Assembly: GCF_001981305.1 (NCBI RefSeq) | Contig: NZ_MSCW01000001.1 | Location: 310,001-374,000, forward strand | From: Marinobacter lutaoensis | GTDB taxonomy: Bacteria > Pseudomonadota > Gammaproteobacteria > Pseudomonadales > Oleiphilaceae | DNA length: 64,000 bases | Direction of reading: 5' to 3' | Shown: one piece after another, positions 9,550-18,938 of the stretch | Numbering within the stretch: position 1 is the first letter of the stretch | Layout: every line of letters starts with the position of its first letter | The notes under the pieces: model-generated | Database searches by the model: none | What the model saw: only the letters and a program-made list of their open reading frames with translations | What the model was told of the DNA's origin: nothing | Position numbers and translations under genes: made by a program

Positions 9550-10013
9550 CGCTGACCTCCCAGCCACAGGCGGGCGAAGTCGAGGGCTTGGGCCGGGTCG
9601 GTATCGGTGCTGGGGCGCCAGGTGGCCCGCACCAGTCCTGCCACCACTGGCCGGGCGGCGATGCGGTCGCGGGGGGCGGTGGCCAGTAGGAAATCGATCC
9701 AGGCCTCGCCGCTCAAGGACTCGGGGTGCTGTTCCGGGTGACAGGTCCGGGCCACCCGTTTGAGCAGGGCGTTCAGCTCGGCGAACCAGGCCGGGGAGGC
9801 CTCGGCCCGGTCCTGCAGCTGTGCCAGCAGCCGTTCGGCGTCGCGGCGCCAACGGTTGCGGCGACGGCGTCGGCGCCACCAGAGCACCAGGGCGGCCAGC
9901 AGGGCCAGGGTCATGGCCGCCAACAGCCACCAGCCCGGCGCCGGTGGCCAGAAACCCCCGCTGGCCGGCAGGTGGATGTCCTTCAGTTGGCTCAGGGGAT
10001 CGTCCGGTGTCAT
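9543..10013 (-). CDS. DUF4381 membrane protein of the MoxR/Bat operon
   Basis: 156 residues. ATG at 10013 overlaps the upstream TGA (ATGA), which fixes the start. It has a short N-terminal segment with the DPLSQLKDIHLP pattern, one membrane helix (about residues 28-46, rich in Trp and Leu), a strongly basic stretch (WWRRRRRRNRWRRD) and a helical cytoplasmic domain. This architecture and position between the DUF58 and VWA genes match DUF4381 proteins. Function is unknown; a scaffold role linking the ATPase to the VWA proteins is only an inference from constant neighbourhood. Confidence 0.8.
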   Translation of the reverse strand: MTPDDPLSQLKDIHLPASGGFWPPAPGWWLLAAMTLALLAALVLWWRRRRRRNRWRRDAERLLAQLQDRAEASPAWFAELNALLKRVARTCHPEQHPESLSGEAWIDFLLATAPRDRIAARPVVAGLVRATWRPSTDTDPAQALDFARLWLGGQRC

Positions 10014-10978
10014 CCGATCCGTCCTCCCGGTCCAAGCAGCGGGCGCAGGGCACCGGCGGGCTCGTCGCCGGTGGCCAGGTTGGCATGGGCCACGCCGGAG
10101 GTGCGGAAGCAACTGGCCAGCCGGGCTTCGTGGGCCTCCACCTTGGCCTGCCAGGCCCGCTGGAAGCTTGGATTGCCGGCGTCAAACCAGAGTGGCCCTG
10201 TCGCGGTGGCCACCGCGTAGCGCCCCCGCTCCGGCAACCGCCGCTCCAGCGGATCTTGAATCCTCAGCGCCGTGACCGGGTTGTGGCGGGCCAACGAGCC
10301 CAGCAGGCGCGGGGTGTCTTCGGTCAGGCCGAGGAAGTCGCTGAGGATAACGATGCGGTTGCCGGTATGGGCCACCCGGCGGGCTTCGATCAGGGCCTGA
10401 TTCAAGCCGGCTGTGTCCGCGGGTGTGTCGGGGTCGGGTGGGTCGTCGGGGGTGTACTGCCGGTCGGCCAGGGCGTCAAGCAGACGCAGTACGGCGTTCT
10501 TGCGCCGGGCCGGGCGCAGTACCGACAACCGTTGGCCATTGAATACGATGCCGCCGACCTGATCTCCGGCCCAGAATGCCAGCCAAGCCAGGATGGCGGC
10601 GGCCTGGGCACAGCGGACCTGTTTGTAGGCTCCGGTGCTGGCGAAAAACAGGGTCGGTCCCAGGTCGCAGAGCAGCAGCACCGGACGCTCCCGTTCCTCA
10701 TCGTAGAGTTTGGTGTGGGGGGCCTGGCGGCGGGCGGTTACTCGCCAGTCGATGCTGCGGATGTCATCCCCCGGCTGGTATTGCCGGACCTCGGAGAACA
10801 CCATGCCCCGGCCTTTCTGGGGGGATTTTCGCAATCCGGCCTGGCGGCTGCGGGCGGAGCGGGCGGTGGGCAGTTGCAGGGCGCGGGCGTCCGCCTGCAG
10901 CCGGATCAGGTCCGGCAGCGGGGCGTGGATTGCGGAGTGGCTGGCGGTCATCTCGCTGGTGGTAACCTCCCGGAGCAT
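10010..10978 (-). CDS. DUF58 domain protein of the MoxR/Bat operon
   Basis: 322 residues. The DUF58 signature is visible around residues 60-85 (VFSEVRQYQPGDDIRSIDWRVTARRQAPHTKLYDEER), followed by a VWA-like alpha/beta region (PVLLLCDLGPTLFFAS; RIVILSDFLGL). No signal peptide or membrane helix is apparent, so it is probably cytoplasmic. DUF58 proteins almost always follow a MoxR ATPase gene and are thought to act with it. The first Met is 6 bases after the moxR stop; an internal Met at residue 10 (MTASHSAIH) is an alternative start. Confidence 0.87.
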   Translation of the reverse strand: MLREVTTSEMTASHSAIHAPLPDLIRLQADARALQLPTARSARSRQAGLRKSPQKGRGMVFSEVRQYQPGDDIRSIDWRVTARRQAPHTKLYDEERERPVLLLCDLGPTLFFASTGAYKQVRCAQAAAILAWLAFWAGDQVGGIVFNGQRLSVLRPARRKNAVLRLLDALADRQYTPDDPPDPDTPADTAGLNQALIEARRVAHTGNRIVILSDFLGLTEDTPRLLGSLARHNPVTALRIQDPLERRLPERGRYAVATATGPLWFDAGNPSFQRAWQAKVEAHEARLASCFRTSGVAHANLATGDEPAGALRPLLGPGGRIG

Positions 10979-10984
10979 GGGGAA

Positions 10985-11947
10985 TCAGGCGGTGACGGGC
11001 ACAAGGTCCAGAAGCCGGCTGATCAGGGCGTCCGGCGTTATACCCTCGGCTTCCGCTTCGAAGGTCAGCAGGAGCCGGTGCCGGAGCACGTCGTAGGCCA
11101 TGGCCCTGACGTCCTCGGGGCTGACGTAGTCACGGCCATCGAGCCAGGCATGGGCCCGGGCGCAACGGTCCAGGGCAATGGTGCCGCGGGGACTGGCGCC
11201 GAAGGCGATCCAGCGGGCCAGTTCGGGGTCCAGGATGGCGGCGTCCCGGGTCGCCAGAACCAGAGCCAGGAGGTACTGTTCCACCGGCTCCGCCATGTAC
11301 AGGTCCGCGACTTCGGCCCGGGCCTGGAACACCGTCTCTGCGCGAATTCTCAAGTCGGCTTTCGGCAGTCCCTGACGGTAATCGTTACGGGCCAGGTGTA
11401 GGATGGCCTTCTCCGCTTCGGCCGAGGGGTAGTCGATCAGCACATGCATCAGGAAGCGATCGAGCTGGGCCTCGGGCAGAGGGTAGGTGCCTTCCTGTTC
11501 AATCGGGTTCTGGGTCGCCATGACCATGAACAAACGATCCAGCGGGAAGGTTTTCATGCCCACGCTGACCTGGCGTTCCGCCATGGCTTCCAGCAGCGCC
11601 GACTGCACTTTCGCCGGAGCGCGGTTGATTTCATCGGCCAGCACGAGGTTATGAAAAATGGGCCCTTTCTGGAACTCGAAGTGTCCGGTCTCGGCCCGGT
11701 AAATCTCGCTGCCGGTGACATCGGACGGCAACAGGTCAGGCGTGAACTGGATGCGGTGAAAGTCGCCCTCGCGATGGTCGGCCAGGGCCTTGATGGCTGT
11801 GGTCTTGGCCAGCCCGGGGGCGCCTTCCACCAGCAGGTGCCCATCGGCCAGCAGGGCGATCAGCAACCGATCCACCAGCGTTTCCTGACCGATAATCCGT
11901 TTGGCTAACTGAGTCCTTAACTCACCGAACGTATGCTGTAGTGACAT
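10985..11947 (-). CDS. MoxR family AAA+ ATPase
   Basis: 320 residues. The Walker A motif EGAPGLAKTT lies at residues 41-50, Walker B LVLADE with Asp105-Glu106, and the sensor region MATQNPIEQEGTYPLPEAQLDRF is typical of MoxR. C-terminal helices carry the SPRGTIALDRCARAHA pattern. MoxR ATPases act as chaperones that mature or insert cofactors into partner complexes, usually with VWA proteins encoded next to them, as here. It is the first gene of the six-gene minus-strand operon and is divergent from gdhB, with about 165 bases between the starts. Confidence 0.93.
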   Translation of the reverse strand: MSLQHTFGELRTQLAKRIIGQETLVDRLLIALLADGHLLVEGAPGLAKTTAIKALADHREGDFHRIQFTPDLLPSDVTGSEIYRAETGHFEFQKGPIFHNLVLADEINRAPAKVQSALLEAMAERQVSVGMKTFPLDRLFMVMATQNPIEQEGTYPLPEAQLDRFLMHVLIDYPSAEAEKAILHLARNDYRQGLPKADLRIRAETVFQARAEVADLYMAEPVEQYLLALVLATRDAAILDPELARWIAFGASPRGTIALDRCARAHAWLDGRDYVSPEDVRAMAYDVLRHRLLLTFEAEAEGITPDALISRLLDLVPVTA

Positions 11948-12009
11948 TGGGCGTGGCCGCTCCCTGTTGATCCGATGTCCCGTCGGGGAAACGTATTGTT
12001 CATAAGTAG

Positions 12010-12038
12010 TTGCCGCAGTTTTCGCATGTAAACGGCAA
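12010..12038. promoter_or_regulatory. Inverted repeat in the moxR/gdhB divergent region
   Basis: TTGCCG at 12010-12015 and CGGCAA at 12033-12038 form a perfect 6-base inverted repeat separated by 17 bases, in the AT-richer spacer between two divergent genes. It could be an operator or a chance match. I see no unambiguous sigma70 promoter for either gene in this spacer. Confidence 0.3.
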
Positions 12039-12111
12039 AAATCAAGCGTTTGGCTATGCTTATGTGACGATGCGTCGATTACGTTTATTTCACACTGACC
12101 AGAGGTAGTTC

Positions 12112-15100
12112 ATGAACGCGCTGACTGTGGCCAGCAAGGAACAGTTCTTCCAGCAGCTCGCGGATGCATTTGCCGAAAAAATCGCCAAAACCGAGGCAAA
12201 GAAAATCAGTGAGTTCGCGAAACAGCATTACGCCCACATTCCCCTCGAAGAGTTGGTGAGTCGACGATTCTCGGATACCTATGGCGCCATCCTGGCGGCC
12301 TGGCAATTCCTGCAGAAGCGCACCGCGGACGAGACGCCGGTTTCCGTGTTCAACCCGGACCTGGAAAGTGACGGCTGGCAGTCCACCCACACCGTGATCT
12401 TCATCCTGCATCCGAACATGCCGTTCCTGATCGATTCCCTGCGGATCGCGATCAACCAGCGGGAAATCGGCACCCACTCCATCCAGCATTCGATCCTGCG
12501 GGTGGAACGGGATCCGAACGGCAAGCTCAAGCGGCTTTTTTCGACCAAGAAAAGCAGCTCCAGTTCCCAGTTCGAGGCTTTCATCGTGCTGGAGATCGAT
12601 CGCCACAGTGATCCCGAGGACCTGAAAGCGCTGGAGCAGGCTCTGCAGAACGTGCTGCACGAGGTTCGGATTGCCGTGTCCGACTTTCCCCGGGTCACCG
12701 GCAAGGTCAACGAGTGCATCGCCGAGCTGGACACCACCACCGCCGGCATCAGCGAGGAGGATAAGGACGAGGCCAGGGCCTTCCTGAAGTGGCTGGTGGA
12801 AGATCATTTCACCTTCCTGGGGTATGACGAATACGACTTCGCCCCCGACAAGGACGGCTTGGTGGTGCGCCGGGTACCGAATTCCGAGCTGGGTATCCTG
12901 AGGGTCAATAACGAGCGGCCGGAAAAGGTCCGCCTGAGCGAGCTGCCGCGGACCCGCCAGGAGATGACCCGGGGCAACGATATCTTCATCTTTGCCAAGT
13001 CGGCGCAGCGTTCCCGCGTGCACCGGCCAGCCTACCCGGACTACATTGCGGTCAAGAAATTCAATGACCAGGGCGAGGTGATCGGCGAACGCCGGTTCCT
13101 GGGCCTGTACACCGCCCGGGTTTACAACGAACGGCCGGACGAGATCCCGTTGTTGCGCCGCAAGTTCGAGACGGTGATGCAGCGCTCCGGTTTCCTGCGC
13201 GATGACTACGCCGGCAAGGAGCTGGAACAGATCCTCACCCTGTACCCCAGGGACGAGCTGTTCCAGATCGAAACCGACGAGCTGCTGCGGGTAGCCAAGA
13301 GCATTCTCTACATTCAGGAGCGCCGCCGCATCGAGCTGTTCATGCGCGAGGACGTGTATGGTCAGTTTGTCACCTGCTTGGCATTCTTCCCCCGTGACAT
13401 CTACAACACCGAGCTGCGCCTGAAGGTGGAACGGGTACTGCTGGAGTATCTGGGGGCCGAGGATATCGAGTTCGTCACCCACTTCTCCGAGTCGGTCTTG
13501 GCCCGGGTCCAGTTCACCATCCGGGTACCGCAGGTGGAGAACCGGCAGCTGCCGATCGCCGAGATTCGCGAGAAGGTCATCGAGCTGGCGCAGTCCTGGC
13601 GCGACGGCCTCTACGACGCGCTCAGCGAGTGCTATGGCGAGGAACGGGGCAATGAGTTCTACCGGCTGTGGGCGGGCGGTTTCCCCGCCAGCTATACCGA
13701 CATGTTCTCACCGCGCCGGGCAGCGATCGACCTGGATCACATCGCCTCGGCCGCTGACAACGACGACCTGGCGATGAGCTTCTACCGGGCGTTGGAAGAA
13801 GACGAGAGCACCTTGCACTTCAAGCTGTTCTATCCGGACGAGCCGCTGCCGCTGTCCGACGTCATGCCGATTTTCGACAACCTCGGCTTCCGGGTACTGG
13901 GCGAGCACCCGTTCGAGGTGCTGGATCGCCATGGCAAGTCCGTGTGGATACACGATTTCACCCTGCAGGCCCATTCTGGTGACGTGGTGGACATCCACCG
14001 CATCCGGCCGATCTTCGAGGACCTGTTCCGCAAGGTCTGGTACGGCGAGGCGGAGAACGACGCCTTCAACCGCCTGCTGCTCTCCTCCTACATGAGCTGG
14101 CGGGAAATTGCGTTGCTCCGGGCTTATGCGCGCTATATGCGCCAGATCCGTTTCTCCAACAGCCAGACCTTTATTTCCAACACCTTGGTCAACCATGTGC
14201 ACCTGACCCGGCTGCTGCTGGACTTCTTCGACACCCGGTTCAATCCGGACCGGCACCAGAGTCACGCCAAGAGCGAGGCGGCCCAGCAGAAGCTGCTGCT
14301 GGAGTTCAACGCCGGCCTGGACGAGGTGGACAACCTCAGCGAGGACCGGGTTCTGCGCCTGTACATGGAGCTGATGCAGGCGACCCTGCGCACCAACTAC
14401 TACCAGCTGGACGCCGAGGGCCAGCCCAAGCCTTACATCAGCGTCAAGTTCGATCCTTCCCGGATTCCAGACATGCCGCTGCCGCTGCCGATGTTCGAGA
14501 TTTTCGTTTACTCACCCCGGGTGGAAGGGGTGCATCTGCGGGGTGGCAAGGTGGCCCGGGGTGGCCTGCGCTGGTCCGACCGCTTTGAGGACTACCGCAC
14601 CGAAATCCTGGGGCTGGTGAAGGCGCAGCAGGTCAAGAACGCGGTGATCGTGCCGGTGGGCGCCAAGGGTGGCTTTGTGGCCAAGCAGCTGCCCGACCCG
14701 TCCGACCGCGAGGCCTTCCAGGCCGAGGGCATCGAGGCCTACAAAACCTTCATCCGGGGCCTGCTGGACGTGACCGATAACCTGGTGGATGCCGGTATCC
14801 AGCCGCCCCAGTGGGTGGTGCGCTACGACGAAGATGATCACTACCTGGTGGTTGCGGCGGACAAGGGCACGGCCACCTTCTCCGACATCGCCAACGGCAT
14901 CGCCGAGGAATACGGTTTCTGGATGGGCGATGCCTTCGCCTCCGGGGGCAGCAACGGTTACGACCACAAGAAGATGGGCATCACCGCCCGGGGCGCCTGG
15001 GTGTCCGTGGAGCGCCACTTCCGGGAGATGGGTATCAATCCGGCGGTGGATGAATTCACCGCCATCGGCATTGGCGATATGAGCGGCGACGTGTTCGGTA

Positions 15101-16983
15101 ACGGCATGCTCTGTTCCGAGAAGACCAAGCTGGTGGCCGCCTTCAATCACATGCACATCTTCGTCGATCCGGATCCGGATCCCGAGGTGAGCTACCGGGA
15201 GCGTAAGCGGCTGTTCGAGCTGCCGCGATCCGCGTGGACGGACTACAACCCGAAACTGATTTCCAAGGGGGGCGGGGTGTTCAGCCGCAGCGCCAAGTCC
15301 ATCCCGGTCAGCCCCGAGATGAAGAAGCTGCTGGACATCAAGGCCGATCGCGTACCACCGAACATGCTGATCAGCCATATCCTCCGAGCCCGGGTCGACC
15401 TGCTCTGGGTGGGGGGGATTGGAACCTACGTCAAGGCCAGCACCGAGTCCCACGGTGACGTTGGCGACAAGGCTAACGACGGCCTGCGCATCAATGGCCG
15501 GGAATTGCGCTGCAAGGTGGTGGCCGAGGGCGGCAACCTGGGGCTCACCCAGCTGGGCCGCATCGAGTATGCCCTCAAGGGGGGGCGGCTGAACACCGAC
15601 TTCATCGACAACTCCGGTGGTGTGGACTGCTCCGACCATGAAGTCAACATGAAGATCCTGCTCAACCGGGCCGTGGCGCTGGGGGATCTGACCGCCAAGC
15701 AGCGCAACCTGATGCTGGAGGAAATGACCGACGACGTGGCGGCACTGGTGCTGAAAAACAACTATCGCCAGACCCAGGCGATCAGCATCGCCAGTGAGGA
15801 TACCGCCTCGCGCCTGGAGGAATACCGGCGCCTGATGAATACCCTCGAAAGCCAGGGCAAGCTGAACCGGGCCCTGGAATTCCTGCCGGATGACGAGACC
15901 CTGTCCGAGCGCAAGCTGGCGAACAAGGGCCTGACCCGGCCGGAACTGTCGGTACTGATCTCCTACGTCAAGGCGGATCTGAAGCAGACCCTCATCGACA
16001 GTAAGTTGCCGGACGAGCCGCTGCTGGCCGGTGAGATGTACAAGGTGTTCCCGCGGGCCCTGACCCAGAAGTTCAGTAAGGAGCTGGGCGAGCACCAGCT
16101 GCGCCGCGAGATCATCGCGACCCAGATCGCCAACGACATGGTGAATCACATGGGGATCACCTTCGTCGAACGCATGAGCCAGTCCACCGGCGCCGACGCA
16201 GCGTCCATCGCCCTGGCCTGGATCATCGCCCGGGACGTATTCCGGATCGACAACTGGTGGGACCGGATCGAAGCCCTGGACTTCCACGTGTCGGCCAAGC
16301 TGCAGATGGAGCTGATGCAGGACCTGATGCGCCTGATGCGCCGGACCGTGCGCTGGTTGCTGCGCAACCGCCGCGCCGAGCTGAACATTCAGGGGCACAT
16401 GGAACGCTTTGCCGACAGCGTCTGGGCCATCACCGCCGGCCTGCCCGACTATCTGGGCGACCAGGCGCGGCAAACCTGGGAAGCCCGGCATCAGGAGCTG
16501 GTGGACGCCGGCCTGCCGAACGAACTGGCGTCGGTGCTGGCCGGAACCAATTACCTGTACTCCTCGCTGGGTATCATCGAGGCCCGGGAAGCCACCGGCA
16601 TGCCGCTCAAGACAGTGGCCAACCTGTACTTCGAGCTGGGTGACCGCCTGGATCTGAGCTGGTTCGCCGACGCCATTGCCCAGCTGCAGCCTGGGTCCCA
16701 CTGGCAGGCATTGGCTCGGGAGAGTTTCCGGGAGGACCTGGACTGGCAGCAGCGGGCTCTGACCACCGGCGTGTTGCGGCTGGCGGAATCGCCGGAGGAC
16801 GTGCCCCGGTGCGTGGAAAACTGGTTGCAGGGCCACGAGGCCATGATCAACCGCTGGAACGCCATGCTGGCGGAACTCAAGGGCGCGCGCGAGCCGGAGT
16901 ATGCCATGTTCTCGGTGGCGCTGCGGGAGCTGCTGGACCTGGCCCAGAGCACCCAGCACCAGAGTGCGCCCGAGACCAGCTAG
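12112..16983 (+). CDS. gdhB: NAD-specific glutamate dehydrogenase, 180-kDa class
   Basis: 1623 residues, the size of the L_180 class of NAD-dependent glutamate dehydrogenases (GdhB of Pseudomonas, about 1620 residues). It oxidises glutamate to 2-oxoglutarate and ammonia, feeding carbon into the TCA cycle. A long N-terminal regulatory region comes before the catalytic domain. The catalytic core shows GGLRWSDRFEDYRTEILGLVKAQQVKNAVIVPVGAKGGF around residues 815-855, then PVDEFTAIGIGDMSGDVFGNG and GGGVFSRSAKSI. ATG at 12112 follows a CAGAGGTAG ribosome-binding sequence. It is transcribed alone, divergent from the Bat operon. Confidence 0.95.
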   Translation: MNALTVASKEQFFQQLADAFAEKIAKTEAKKISEFAKQHYAHIPLEELVSRRFSDTYGAILAAWQFLQKRTADETPVSVFNPDLESDGWQSTHTVIFILHPNMPFLIDSLRIAINQREIGTHSIQHSILRVERDPNGKLKRLFSTKKSSSSSQFEAFIVLEIDRHSDPEDLKALEQALQNVLHEVRIAVSDFPRVTGKVNECIAELDTTTAGISEEDKDEARAFLKWLVEDHFTFLGYDEYDFAPDKDGLVVRRVPNSELGILRVNNERPEKVRLSELPRTRQEMTRGNDIFIFAKSAQRSRVHRPAYPDYIAVKKFNDQGEVIGERRFLGLYTARVYNERPDEIPLLRRKFETVMQRSGFLRDDYAGKELEQILTLYPRDELFQIETDELLRVAKSILYIQERRRIELFMREDVYGQFVTCLAFFPRDIYNTELRLKVERVLLEYLGAEDIEFVTHFSESVLARVQFTIRVPQVENRQLPIAEIREKVIELAQSWRDGLYDALSECYGEERGNEFYRLWAGGFPASYTDMFSPRRAAIDLDHIASAADNDDLAMSFYRALEEDESTLHFKLFYPDEPLPLSDVMPIFDNLGFRVLGEHPFEVLDRHGKSVWIHDFTLQAHSGDVVDIHRIRPIFEDLFRKVWYGEAENDAFNRLLLSSYMSWREIALLRAYARYMRQIRFSNSQTFISNTLVNHVHLTRLLLDFFDTRFNPDRHQSHAKSEAAQQKLLLEFNAGLDEVDNLSEDRVLRLYMELMQATLRTNYYQLDAEGQPKPYISVKFDPSRIPDMPLPLPMFEIFVYSPRVEGVHLRGGKVARGGLRWSDRFEDYRTEILGLVKAQQVKNAVIVPVGAKGGFVAKQLPDPSDREAFQAEGIEAYKTFIRGLLDVTDNLVDAGIQPPQWVVRYDEDDHYLVVAADKGTATFSDIANGIAEEYGFWMGDAFASGGSNGYDHKKMGITARGAWVSVERHFREMGINPAVDEFTAIGIGDMSGDVFGNGMLCSEKTKLVAAFNHMHIFVDPDPDPEVSYRERKRLFELPRSAWTDYNPKLISKGGGVFSRSAKSIPVSPEMKKLLDIKADRVPPNMLISHILRARVDLLWVGGIGTYVKASTESHGDVGDKANDGLRINGRELRCKVVAEGGNLGLTQLGRIEYALKGGRLNTDFIDNSGGVDCSDHEVNMKILLNRAVALGDLTAKQRNLMLEEMTDDVAALVLKNNYRQTQAISIASEDTASRLEEYRRLMNTLESQGKLNRALEFLPDDETLSERKLANKGLTRPELSVLISYVKADLKQTLIDSKLPDEPLLAGEMYKVFPRALTQKFSKELGEHQLRREIIATQIANDMVNHMGITFVERMSQSTGADAASIALAWIIARDVFRIDNWWDRIEALDFHVSAKLQMELMQDLMRLMRRTVRWLLRNRRAELNIQGHMERFADSVWAITAGLPDYLGDQARQTWEARHQELVDAGLPNELASVLAGTNYLYSSLGIIEAREATGMPLKTVANLYFELGDRLDLSWFADAIAQLQPGSHWQALARESFREDLDWQQRALTTGVLRLAESPEDVPRCVENWLQGHEAMINRWNAMLAELKGAREPEYAMFSVALRELLDLAQSTQHQSAPETS

Positions 16984-17049
16984 GTATTGCGTTGCGGCCC
17001 GGGTTCACGTTCAATGCGTGGCTCGAGTCTACTACGGGAGAGAAAATTC

Positions 17050-17730
17050 ATGGGGCAGCTGGACCACCTTCTGGACAAGAACCGGGCCTGGGCCAACGGC
17101 ATCAAGTCGGTCGACCCCAAGTTCTTCGACCGCCTGTCCAACCAGCAGGCGCCGGAGTACCTCTGGATCGGCTGTGCTGACAGCCGGGTTCCGGCCAACC
17201 AGATAGTCGACCTGCTGCCCGGTGAGTTGTTCGTCCACCGCAACGTGGCGAACGTGGTGGTGCACACGGACTTCAACTGTCTGTCGGTCCTCCAGTTCGC
17301 CATTGAGGTGCTCAAGGTCAAGCACGTTATGGTGGTGGGGCATTATGGCTGCGGCGGTGTCCGGGCGGCGTTGCAGAACCAGGGGTTTGGCTTGATCAGC
17401 CACTGGTTGCGCCACGTTCAGGATGTCCGTGACCGTTACCAGGACGTGCTGGACGCCATTCCCAACGAGCAGGACCGGGTGGACCGGCTGTGCGAGCTGA
17501 ATGTGATCGAGCAGGTCAGCCATGTCTGCCAGAACAACATCGTCCAGGAGGCTTGGCGCCGTGGCCAGCCGCTGACCGTGCATGGTTTCGTGTACGATGT
17601 CGCGGACGGCCTGCTCCGGGACATGGGCCTGTCGATTTCCAGCAAGGAAGAAAAGGAGCAGATCCGGCGCAACGCCGTGGACGAGCTCGTATTGCGGCCG
17701 GTGCGCTCCGGACGCCAGAAAGTTGTTTGA
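17050..17730 (+). CDS. can: Beta-class carbonic anhydrase
   Basis: 226 residues from ATG at 17050, preceded by a GGGAGAG ribosome-binding site; in-frame upstream codons read back into the gdhB end and are rejected. The enzyme interconverts CO2 and bicarbonate. All zinc-site residues are present: Cys42 and Asp44 in WIGCADSRVPA (with Arg46), and His98 and Cys101 in VGHYGCGGV. Size and motifs place it with E. coli Can/YadF. It lies 66 bases after gdhB in the same direction. Confidence 0.95.
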   Translation: MGQLDHLLDKNRAWANGIKSVDPKFFDRLSNQQAPEYLWIGCADSRVPANQIVDLLPGELFVHRNVANVVVHTDFNCLSVLQFAIEVLKVKHVMVVGHYGCGGVRAALQNQGFGLISHWLRHVQDVRDRYQDVLDAIPNEQDRVDRLCELNVIEQVSHVCQNNIVQEAWRRGQPLTVHGFVYDVADGLLRDMGLSISSKEEKEQIRRNAVDELVLRPVRSGRQKVV

Positions 17731-17735
17731 CCCCG

Positions 17736-17759
17736 GAGCCGGTGCCTGAGCGCCGGCTC
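17736..17759 (+). terminator. Hairpin after can (weak terminator)
   Basis: Five bases after the can stop, GAGCCGG (17736-17742) pairs with CCGGCTC (17753-17759); the inner bases TGC/GCG can extend the stem around a CTGA loop. Only a few T residues follow, so termination would be weak. Confidence 0.4.
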
Positions 17760-17793
17760 GTTCCATCCGTTTGACCCGTCGGTTTTTTCTGCC

Positions 17794-18837
17794 ATGTCCG
17801 TACTTCCCAATTCCCACGAGGTGTTGTTGCGCCACGTCGGTCGCCTGCGTGGCCAGGTGGCGTTGCTGGGTGTCCAGGATCCGGCCCTGCTGTCCAGGCT
17901 GGCGGTCACCGGGCTGGCCATGACCGAGCACGCCGGCGTCCATCGGAGCCTTTCCGGCGCCGCCGGCTGGCGCGCTGCCTTTGGCTACGACGACCCGACC
18001 TTGCAGGCAGCCCGTTACGACAGCCTGGTGGTGTTTTTGCCCAAGGCCCGTGCTGAGCTGGAGCTGCGCCTGGCCCTGGCCTTCTGGCTGGCCAGGGCCG
18101 GCGCCGAGGTCCTGCTGGTGGGGGAGAAGAAAGAGGGCATCGCCGGTGCCGTCAAACACTTCCGGGCCCGGGCACCGTCTGCGGTCAAGGTCGACAGTGC
18201 CCGCCACTGCCAGGTATGGAGTGCGCAGGTGGCCGTGCCCCTTGCGGCCTTTGACCTGGCCGACTGGCTGAGCTGGACGCCGCTGGCGTACCGGGGCGTG
18301 TCGCTGAACATCGCCGGATTGCCGGGGGTGTTCAGCCTGGGTGAACTGGATGACGGCACGGCGCTGCTGCTGGACTCGTTTGCCGAGCGGCCCCTGGTGG
18401 CGCCCCGGGTGCTGGACTTCGCCTGTGGTGCCGGGGTGATCGGTGCCTGGTTGCAGGCCTCGGCCCGGGCCGAGGGCCGGGAGGTTCCGGTGGATGGCGT
18501 CGATGTCCAGGCCCAGGCGGTTCGCTGTGCCCGGGAAACCTACGCCCGCAACGGCGGTCAGGGCACCATCCTGGCGTCCGACGGCCTGTCCGGGGTGTCG
18601 GGGCGCTGGCCGGCCGTGGTCAGCAACCCCCCCTTCCATTCTGGTGTGAAAACCGATACCTCCATGACCGAACGTTTCCTGGCCCAGGTGTCCGAGCACC
18701 TGCAACCGGGCGGCGAACTGCGGCTGGTGGCCAACAGTTTCCTGCCCTATGAGACCCTGATGGCCCGCCATGTAGGGCCGGTGGAGCGGCTGGCCGGGGA
18801 CCGCCGGTTTACGGTTTACCGGGCTGTCCGGACATAA
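17794..18837 (+). CDS. rsmC: 16S rRNA m2G1207 methyltransferase RsmC
   Basis: 347 residues. RsmC is a two-domain class I methyltransferase with a degenerate N-terminal copy and a catalytic C-terminal copy. The SAM-binding motif [14 protein letters not shown] is near residues 207-220 and the catalytic NPPFHSG near 277-283. The family methylates N2 of G1207 in helix 34 of 16S rRNA. The gene is followed after about 100 bases by rlmG, a paralogous enzyme with the same layout; the two are distinguished by their N-terminal halves and by the order of similarity. Confidence 0.88.
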   Translation: MSVLPNSHEVLLRHVGRLRGQVALLGVQDPALLSRLAVTGLAMTEHAGVHRSLSGAAGWRAAFGYDDPTLQAARYDSLVVFLPKARAELELRLALAFWLARAGAEVLLVGEKKEGIAGAVKHFRARAPSAVKVDSARHCQVWSAQVAVPLAAFDLADWLSWTPLAYRGVSLNIAGLPGVFSLGELDDGTALLLDSFAERPLVAPRVLDFACGAGVIGAWLQASARAEGREVPVDGVDVQAQAVRCARETYARNGGQGTILASDGLSGVSGRWPAVVSNPPFHSGVKTDTSMTERFLAQVSEHLQPGGELRLVANSFLPYETLMARHVGPVERLAGDRRFTVYRAVRT

Positions 18838-18860
18838 AAAAAGCCCCTGGGGTACGGGGC
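18836..18860 (-). terminator. Hairpin with T-run on the minus strand
   Basis: Read on the minus strand, GCCCC-loop-GGGGC (18843-18860) is followed by seven T residues, the form of an intrinsic terminator. It would stop leftward (antisense) transcription, not rsmC. No minus-strand gene lies immediately to its right, so its role is unclear. Confidence 0.35.
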
Positions 18861-18886
18861 AAGGGGTAATGGGCGTGAACACCCCA

Positions 18887-18911
18887 TACTCTAGGGTGAA
18901 TTTCTAGAGTA
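18887..18911. promoter_or_regulatory. Perfect 8-base inverted repeat before rlmG
   Basis: TACTCTAG (18887-18894) and CTAGAGTA (18904-18911) are separated by 9 bases, about 30-40 bases before the rlmG start. It could be an operator or a 5' UTR hairpin. No T-run follows, so it is not a terminator. Confidence 0.35.
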
Positions 18912-18938
18912 ATCAGCCTAAAAATCGTCAGTTTCCAG

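Noticed and set aside
14512-16959. 815-codon open frame on the minus strand within gdhB
   Set aside because: Shadow of gdhB in a high-GC genome; rich in His, Gln, Gly and Val without family motifs, while the + strand frame has clear dehydrogenase motifs.
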